Positions 58,101 through 64,000 of a stretch of 64,000 bases of DNA are shown piece by piece. A program made the translations under genes and the position numbers. Each line of letters starts with the position of its first letter. Within the stretch, counting starts at the first letter, position 1. The notes under the pieces are model-generated. The model ran no database searches and had not been told where the DNA came from. It was given only the letters and a program-made list of their open reading frames with translations. This stretch comes from Porodaedalea pini (lineage: Eukaryota; Basidiomycota; Agaricomycetes; Hymenochaetales; Hymenochaetaceae), in NCBI GenBank assembly GCA_002794775.1, contig NBAY01000013.1:722582-786581 (forward strand). Direction: 5' to 3'.

Positions 58101-59306
58101 TCTAATCTTGCTCACATGGCGGAAAAGTTCAACAAGTCTGCGCCCAAAATTCCACTGGACGCCATCGACAACGGTTTAGATGACGATAACGTGCGCTACT
58201 GCATAGCAGCGAGGGGAATGACGGATACCATTAGATCATGGTTGCGTCGGAACGATTACAATCCCACATTGATTGTAAGATTGCTGTTTTTCAGAATAAC
58301 ATATGACTGACATTTGCTCAGGATTTTGAAGAATTATTATTAAATCACATTTTTGCTCGGTTGAAGAACTTTGATTGTGATGATGATGAACTTCAGTTCT
58401 CGACTGTTGATCGAGAGGACGTCATCATTAAAGACGATAAGATGTACGAGCACAAACGTCTACGCATCAACTACACGACGTATGATATGCAGCGGGAACA
58501 TGATTCTATTAATCCTACCTCCATTACTTCGGACGTCATGCTTCTATCGAGGGACTCGGATGCTGTCTCAAAGTCTATATCGCCGTTCTGGTACGCTCGA
58601 GTGATTGGGATATATCATGTCGATGCGCGGCTCAGGAGCAATGGAGACACGGCACCGAGTCGTTTGGATTTCCTGTGGGTTCGTTGGTTCGGCCGAGCCA
58701 TGGAAGATAGGTTTGGCGATGATGCCTGTCGATTGGAACGCGTAAGATTCATTACAAGGGAAGACGAGTCCCCGCCGTTCGGTTTTGTAGATCCAGCTGC
58801 CGTCGTTCGCGCTGCCCATTTAATTCCCGCATTCCATTATGGACGCACAGATGCGCTCCTGTCTCCATCTTATCTAGCTCGAATCAAAGAACCGAACGAT
58901 ATTATAACAGACTGGGAATCGTTCTACGTGAATAAGTAGGTCACAATTGCCTTATCTCCCATTGGACTGAAACTGATAGATGTACAGATTTGCCGACCGT
59001 GATTTATTCATGCATCACCGAGGCGGTGGAGTAGGCCACACCACAGCACACAATGCCGAGAACGCGAACCACGTACCAGCAGACTTGTATAGCAAGCTGG
59101 GCGTACACCGCTCTGATGAAGAAGATGATGAGATGGACGTTGAACCTGCAGAAGAAGTTGAGACTTTGCTCGAGCGCATTCAAAGCGAAATGGGAGATGA
59201 CGGACACGATAGTGAAGGCGGAGATGAGGAAACGGAAGACTCTGAGTCTGAAGGATCGGTACTGGACAATGAATCTGCCGATGAGGAGATGCCAGTCCAA
59301 AATTAA
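55200..59306 (+). CDS. Plavaka-type DNA transposase (CACTA superfamily), apparently intact
   Basis: Plavaka transposases are DDE-type enzymes of agaricomycete cut-and-paste elements. From the ATG at 55200 (MSYSCSGPGCPRTSMGMN, a Cys/His N-terminus) the spliced product has VAMQLWSDGMSAAKFGSAKL followed by WPAYLQFGNQSKY (first catalytic Asp region), GVTRRLYPRIFTYSADYPEK, LGKCPCPRCLVE (zinc Cys), SMLVVDVMHEWEVGVWRQIF, TYARLNKVHELDRR, PVFEGLLPEPHESIVRELLY, AKLHMHTDATVAALD, LGDYAHHVLMFGTTDSYSTS, GETEHKQSRQNYLRTNR, and a C-terminal ADRDLFMHHRGGGVGH with an acidic tail ending EMPVQN. Exon joins read in phase throughout, with no stop, so it may be active. Terminal inverted repeats were not found by eye. 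Confidence 0.85.
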
Positions 59307-60722
59307 TCGGGCACTCTGTCTCCTTGAGTAGTCCGAGGTGCCGTCATGATTGGCAGACGAAGGAAGGTGTGGATTATACTCTTGATGAGAGCCATTGTGA
59401 TGAGTTGGCATCTGTGACACTAGAAGAAGGCGAGCAGAGCAGCTGTCGTTTCGTGAGATTCAGGGAAGCAACGACATGGCAAGGCCTGCGCCAACGGGAC
59501 TGGGTGCGCGAGCCTGAGACTGAACCTGCGCGGGCTAGCTGCGTGCAGAGATCGCAGCCGGTGAGATGACGGATGCATAAGCCAATGACGGATGGCTGGA
59601 GCCGATGGAGTAGTACTCAGAACGAGAATCGTAACTTGAATAGTCCGAGGTGCCGTTATGATTGGCAGATGAAGGAGGGTGTGGATTATACTCTTCGAGC
59701 GAGATGTTGCCTGAGCCGCTTCGCGATAGTCTGAGGGAATGTCTGACGGCTGTCAGACGGCTGATGCCTGTGCAAATTTACCAACGAGTTCGAATGAATA
59801 CTTCGAGGAGGCTTGATTGTAGAAAGACTTCGAGCAGGCAGTCATCGTTTCATATGCTGAGGCAGACTCTGAGCTGACGGTGAAGAGTAGTTTCGGAATG
59901 TAGGAAGTTGAACGCGTCTGGCTGCTCGATGATGAGCGATTGCAGCAGGTAAGGGTCGAAGCCTGCAAGAGATGAGTCGAGTTCGGACTTGAAGAGATCG
60001 GGGTGAGGTGCGAGGATGTCAGACGGGCTCGTGAAAGATGAAAAGTCGATTCGCTAGGACTCCGACGATAAGCTAACAATCGGAGTCGAAGGTTCCTTTG
60101 TTGTACAAGATCGTAAACTACTTTCTTTTCAAGTTCACGCCGCGCCCCCACCTTGCCAACTCGTCAACGTACTTCTCGAGTGACAACGACGAGAATCCTC
60201 TCATTATCTATAGTCGCGTTTCAGTCGAACGGTGGACGATTTTGTGACAGTCGGACGCACCATTCAAAACTTGATTCTCATTTTCTTTCCTCCAGGATTT
60301 CCCTTTTTTTCGATTCGAGGCGGCGGTACCTGTGCAAGTATGTGGATGGTGAGAACTGTTGTACAGATGCAAGGGCAAGCTTGAATACTGACTATACAAT
60401 TTTGATCGGCCGGCCGCGCGCGATCGGGCTTCGTGTCCGCCTTCTTCTGTACTTGTGTCGGTAAGGTGATCTTGCCCATGTGTAAATCGAGCGTAGCTAA
60501 GAAATGACAGACGTACGGGCCCTTGAATGACGGCGAGCTCGAGCTGAGGCGTGCCCGGAACCGTATGCTTGATTCGGTGAGCATGCTATGCACGCTTCTT
60601 AACTTAAGAAGCTCAAAACTAACTTTTTAGCATTTCAACGAGTTCTCGGTATGCCGACAACTCCGTAATATTCTCCAGATACCAGCTGAATCGTTTCTGT
60701 GTCTTACGACACGTGCTGTCAG
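59307..60722. other. Non-coding or unidentified region between transposase and Ku70 fragment
   Basis: 1.4 kb. It holds a 55-bp direct repeat (next entry) and short ORFs without support. An exon-like piece at 60514-60569 (frame TYGPLNDGELELRRARNRML, with ag before and gtgagc after) may belong to another gene piece that I cannot identify. Part of this region could be the 3' flank of the Plavaka element. Confidence 0.4.
59329..59695. repeat. 55-bp direct repeat pair
   Basis: 59329-59383 and 59641-59695 match except for four bases (both contain ggtgtggattatactctt). Spacing 312 bp. They lie just after the transposase stop, so they could be subterminal repeats of the element; that is inference. 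Confidence 0.8.
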
Positions 60723-61569
60723 TTCTTTGAAGGCAAACGCGATGTCGTTCTCTTTGCGATTGACTGTTCGGAGTCAATGCAAGCGCTTCATGATGACCCG
60801 AACAAAGAAGGCACACAGACCTCCCACCTACTTGCTGCACTCGAGGCCGATATGCAAATTCAGAAGCGGAAGGTTGTCGGGCCAAATGACGCTGCTGGGA
60901 TTTTACTTTTCAATACCGTGAGAAGCTCTCAAACTCCCGCATATACCACACCGTACTGAGCATCTCAAAGTCTCGCAAGAAAGAAAATACGGTGCGCGGA
61001 GCTACAGAGTACAAAGAATAGGACGTTCGTATACGAGCCTGTAGGACAGATTGATGCCCCAAAGATTCAAAATCTTATCCAGCTCCTTTACGGTGCGTTA
61101 TACTTCGACTCGCAGTTGTATGTTAAGCGATTGCTGATCCATTCCTCTCGAATGTATCTAGAGGCAAAGGATAACCATAAGTGGCTTCGTTACGAGTATC
61201 CACCATCAGAGAATCGTGTCCCCATGGGTGATGTCTTTACGAGCTGTAACTGGGCCTTACGAGACGGGTAAGTGTTGCCTATCTGTATAGGCTCGTTTGC
61301 GTAAAACAACTTTTTTCTACCAGAGCTCCAAAATCTGGCATCAAGCGTCTTTTCCTCATTACTGACGAAGACGACCCTCATCCCGGCGCGAAGAACGCTC
61401 AACTTGTCACGTCTGCTCAAACGACACTTTTGGTAGCGCTTGAGTTAGCATTGCATTTGTTTGACGCCATGAACACTTTGCTTAGGACTTGACTCAAGCG
61501 GGTGTCTCCGTTGAACCATTCTTCATCAGCACGGAGGAGAGGCCATTCGACCCTACCAAGTTCTATTCG
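60723..61569 (+). pseudogene. KU70: Ku70 (ATP-dependent DNA helicase II subunit 1) N-terminal fragment, frameshifted
   Basis: Ku70 with Ku80 binds DNA ends in non-homologous end joining and guards telomeres. The exons encode the N-terminal von Willebrand A-like domain: FFEGKRDVVLFAIDCSESMQ, KRKVVGPNDAAGILLFNT, FVYEPVGQIDAPKIQNLIQL, SCNWALRDGAPKSGIKRLFL, ITDEDDPHPGAKNAQLVTSA and GVSVEPFFISTEERPFDPTK. Exon 2 (60971-61092) has one extra base near 61012-61020: it reads into TAG at EYKE, while the +1 frame continues NRTFVYEP. The gene stops at an intron donor at 61569 and the core, arm and SAP parts are absent. No first exon was found either. It lies between a transposase and a DUF6698 gene. Confidence 0.85.
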
Positions 61570-61769
61570 GTGCGGCTTTCTTCCTTCTCTCTTCAAGTTC
61601 TGGCATTCTCACTGAAACACGTGAGATCATAACGCGATATAGCCAAGAGGGGATATCTCGCCGTGGTTGTGTTTTCCAGTGAAAGTTGCACAGCCGCTGA
61701 TCTCCCCCGCCCAGCCTTATAAACTTACGGTGTTACTATGCTTCTTTCTGTATTCGAACACTCACCGCG

Positions 61770-63449
61770 ATGTCTCCCCCTCATGGAATGCTCGCCCCTC
61801 AGTACCCGATGTCTCTCCCTCACGGAATGCTCGCCCCTCAGTACCCGATGACACCGACCCCCCCTATGACGGATTCGCAGCCTAGCTCCTCAGACTCCTC
61901 TTCTGACTCGGACTCGACCAGTGCTTCACGACAGGTGCCAGAGGAAGAGTTTATGAGAAGTGGAAAGAGGAAGGCGTACGCTGGCTTCTTCCTCTTGTCT
62001 TCATTTATCTGTTTACTTTACTCATTTGCAGTACTGCAGCGGACATCTTCGTCAGCAAGGGACGCTACCTTGCTAGAGCATATGAACCATGGACTAGCCC
62101 GCAACAAATTCTTAACAAAGGTATTCCTAACGCAAAGCTTAGCCCTGCTGAATTACAACAAATCACTGATCCGTCGTAAGTGATTGGTTTTATTCTACTT
62201 TATTCTTTCAATAATCAGTTCTTGTGTCAGTGTCCACCGTGCTGTGGATGCTGTGAAGGCTTTATTCGATGTCAACACCTTGCTGTACAAGAAGGTCGTC
62301 AAGGCGGATACTCAGACATTCAAATATATAGTTAATTGCGTGAGTCATTGCTTTTTTTTCCTCTGCATAGATAAACTCTCACAATGTTTACAGTTGCGTG
62401 AGGGTCAGCGTGCCACTCGGTCTGCCGATACATCAGGAATCAGGAAAATTATCCTCCAGTGGATCGTTTTCCCATCCGTTGACAACGAGTCGACACGGCC
62501 AGATAATGATTGCAAAGACTTACGTGGATTCGAGAACGAGACACTCGCAAAGCTCCTGGCCCCCGCAGAGGTTCAGCCGCTCACTCCGGAGTAAGTACTT
62601 TGAGATAATCTTAAACAAAAGAAGACGTGCTCATGCCTTTCCTATCACATCATTGCTGATTTATATTACATACTTTCTAGATATCTAGCTTTGTTGCGTG
62701 CGGACAGGGCCACGGTAACAAACAAAAAAGGAGTTACCCGTGAACTTGATGGCAACCATAGCCGAGTCTTTGCCTTCGAAAACGGTATTTATCATCCAAG
62801 GAACCCTCTGAAGGGCTTCTTGAAGGGTAATTTGATCGTCAGGGCAAGTCTTCTTCCTTTTTCTTTCTTAATGTGTTTACATCTTTTTGTAGGCCTATAA
62901 ACACATCTTTACGGCGCCTTCTTCTGCAAACTCAGGTCCCGCTGTCAAAGGCTCAAGGTGTACGAAAATAGGTAATGCAGAGATCCATGGTATGACCGAA
63001 GTCACTCCAGGATCACTTGCATACGTTACTGTCCAGGTATTTTATTTGTTTCACGGTTTGCGCATATATAATACTGAAAAATGTATTACTACCAGGTCTA
63101 CTTTGCTCTTAGCGCAAGGCTCCATTTCTCTACGTCGAGTGCTCCAGAAATACCCGAGATGTTTAATGGTATTATTCAATTGTTCAGGTCTGATGTCCCA
63201 CATGTCAAGAGGTACACTGCTGAGCTATTGATTTGGTGGAATCGGTATGTTCATCTGCGTCTATGTGATATTATGGTCCCTTACTAACCCTTACTCAGAA
63301 TTATCTTTCCGAATACCCAAGCGGCAACCAATCCTCATGACCTAGGTGCCATAGCTGATATTGAAGACTTCTATCGAGACTGGACCGAGGATGAGGAGGG
63401 CAATGAAGAGGGTGAGGAGGACAACGAAGAGGAAGAGGACAATGTATGA
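61770..63449 (+). CDS. DUF6698 protein, intact copy
   Basis: A 420-aa protein in eight exons that all join in phase: 61770-61975, 62032-62175, 62231-62339, 62394-62590, 62681-62843, 62893-63036, 63096-63244 and 63299-63449. The pattern AYKHIFTAPSS, IGNAEIHGMTEVTPGSLAYV, VYFALSARLHF and ELLIWWNRIIFP is that of DUF6698, an agaricomycete family of unknown function that is often multi-copy. The tail is acidic (EEGEEDNEEEEDNV). Exon 5 ends in a GC donor (AGG|GCAAGT), the only in-phase option. Exon 1 begins with a 39-bp tandem duplication, MSPPHGMLAPQYP then MSLPHGMLAPQYP. A stretch of Asp/Ser follows. Confidence 0.8.
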
Positions 63450-64000
63450 ATTTTGATTGAAATTTCCGCTCACATTCAATCCGATACCATCCATCTTGAA
63501 CAGCTATTTCTATTTTCCCTATCGTTGGTCGCATATTGTTATGTGCTATTTCAATTTCATTCTATTCCAATACTTCCATCTAATTGTCATCCACGACAAC
63601 TGCTGCTAAGTGAGCTATAACTATTATATACATGAGAACCGACAGTGCGCATCACCATCAATTAGAAAGCATTATAAGTAATTTCTTGCTTTTATAACTC
63701 CGACAACTCTTCCGCCGCCTTGTAATCCTGACTTTAGAATTTATTTAATTATATATAAGTCTGCAATACTTCCACTAACTTATACTCTATTGAAAGTCTT
63801 ATCATGTATTAAAATCTCTCATAAGTGTTTTGATATATTATAATTTGGTATGACTGTTATGCTTTTCGGTAAGTATTATGGTGGATTGTAAGATGGAGTT
63901 CAGATTTTATTGCTCTATAATTATGCCCGAAATGATTATATGTATTACATGTCTTTTAAGACTTATAATTGAATATAATTAGTTATAATACTCTGCAGAT
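63450..64000. other. AT-rich right end, no gene recognised
   Basis: Downstream of the DUF6698 gene the sequence becomes very AT-rich with many ttataa, gtaag and cttataatt words, resembling 48847-49438 at the other side of the island. No ORF or RNA gene supported. Confidence 0.5.

Noticed and set aside
1..64000. CRISPR arrays, tRNA or rRNA genes, bacterial operons
   Set aside because: None seen. The introns and families are those of a fungal nuclear genome, and repeat arrays here are minisatellites or duplications.

Overview
The window is nuclear DNA of a filamentous basidiomycete, most likely an Agaricomycete. Genes are dense and cut by many 45-60 bp introns, coding GC is near 50%, both strands are used equally, and the mobile genes (a Plavaka-type transposase, DUF6698 genes, a Ty3/gypsy element, a LINE) are of kinds typical of mushroom-forming fungi. 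All calls come from reading translated exons and recalling protein families; no database search was run.

Layout. 1-7.4 kb: two decayed retroelements on the minus strand, a Ty3/gypsy element (gag, start of pol, 440-bp LTR) that appears to sit in the 3' part of a LINE. 7.5-30 kb: housekeeping genes: a coiled-coil protein, CK2 regulatory subunit, ribosomal protein eL36, a 5-oxoprolinase-type gene lacking its C-terminal half, a VTT-domain (TVP38/DedA-like) membrane protein, a long disordered Pro/Ser-rich protein and a Ca2+-dependent mitochondrial carrier (SAL1-type). 30-38.4 kb: three tandem Dal5/ACS-family MFS transporters on the minus strand. 38.8-48.9 kb: a compact cluster: TMA17/ADC17-like proteasome chaperone, TSPO-like protein, fluoride exporter FEX, 3-ketosphinganine reductase TSC10, a DUF7704 protein, COX18, ribosomal protein eL6 and an SDT1-type pyrimidine nucleotidase. 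49-64 kb: an accessory, repeat-rich island: an unknown 847-aa gene with an in-frame 21-bp minisatellite, three full or partial copies of a DUF6698 gene joined by microhomology-like breaks, a duplicated 320-bp segment, an apparently intact Plavaka-type transposase, and a broken 5' fragment of a Ku70 gene.

The housekeeping genes share no pathway; this is ordinary fungal gene mixing. Several pairs are head-to-head over very short promoters (TMA17/TSPO 144 bp, FEX/TSC10 120 bp) or tail-to-tail over short gaps (TSPO/FEX 50 bp). The most noteworthy points are the Ku70 fragment inside the mobile island, the HyuA-only 5-oxoprolinase-like gene, the coding minisatellite, a 22-bp triplication that breaks the LINE ORF1, a duplicated N-terminal tail in FEX, and a 20-nt microexon kept in all three transporters. 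I did not find a clearly new multi-gene system; the best candidate for unknown biology is the 847-aa gene and its mobile neighbourhood.
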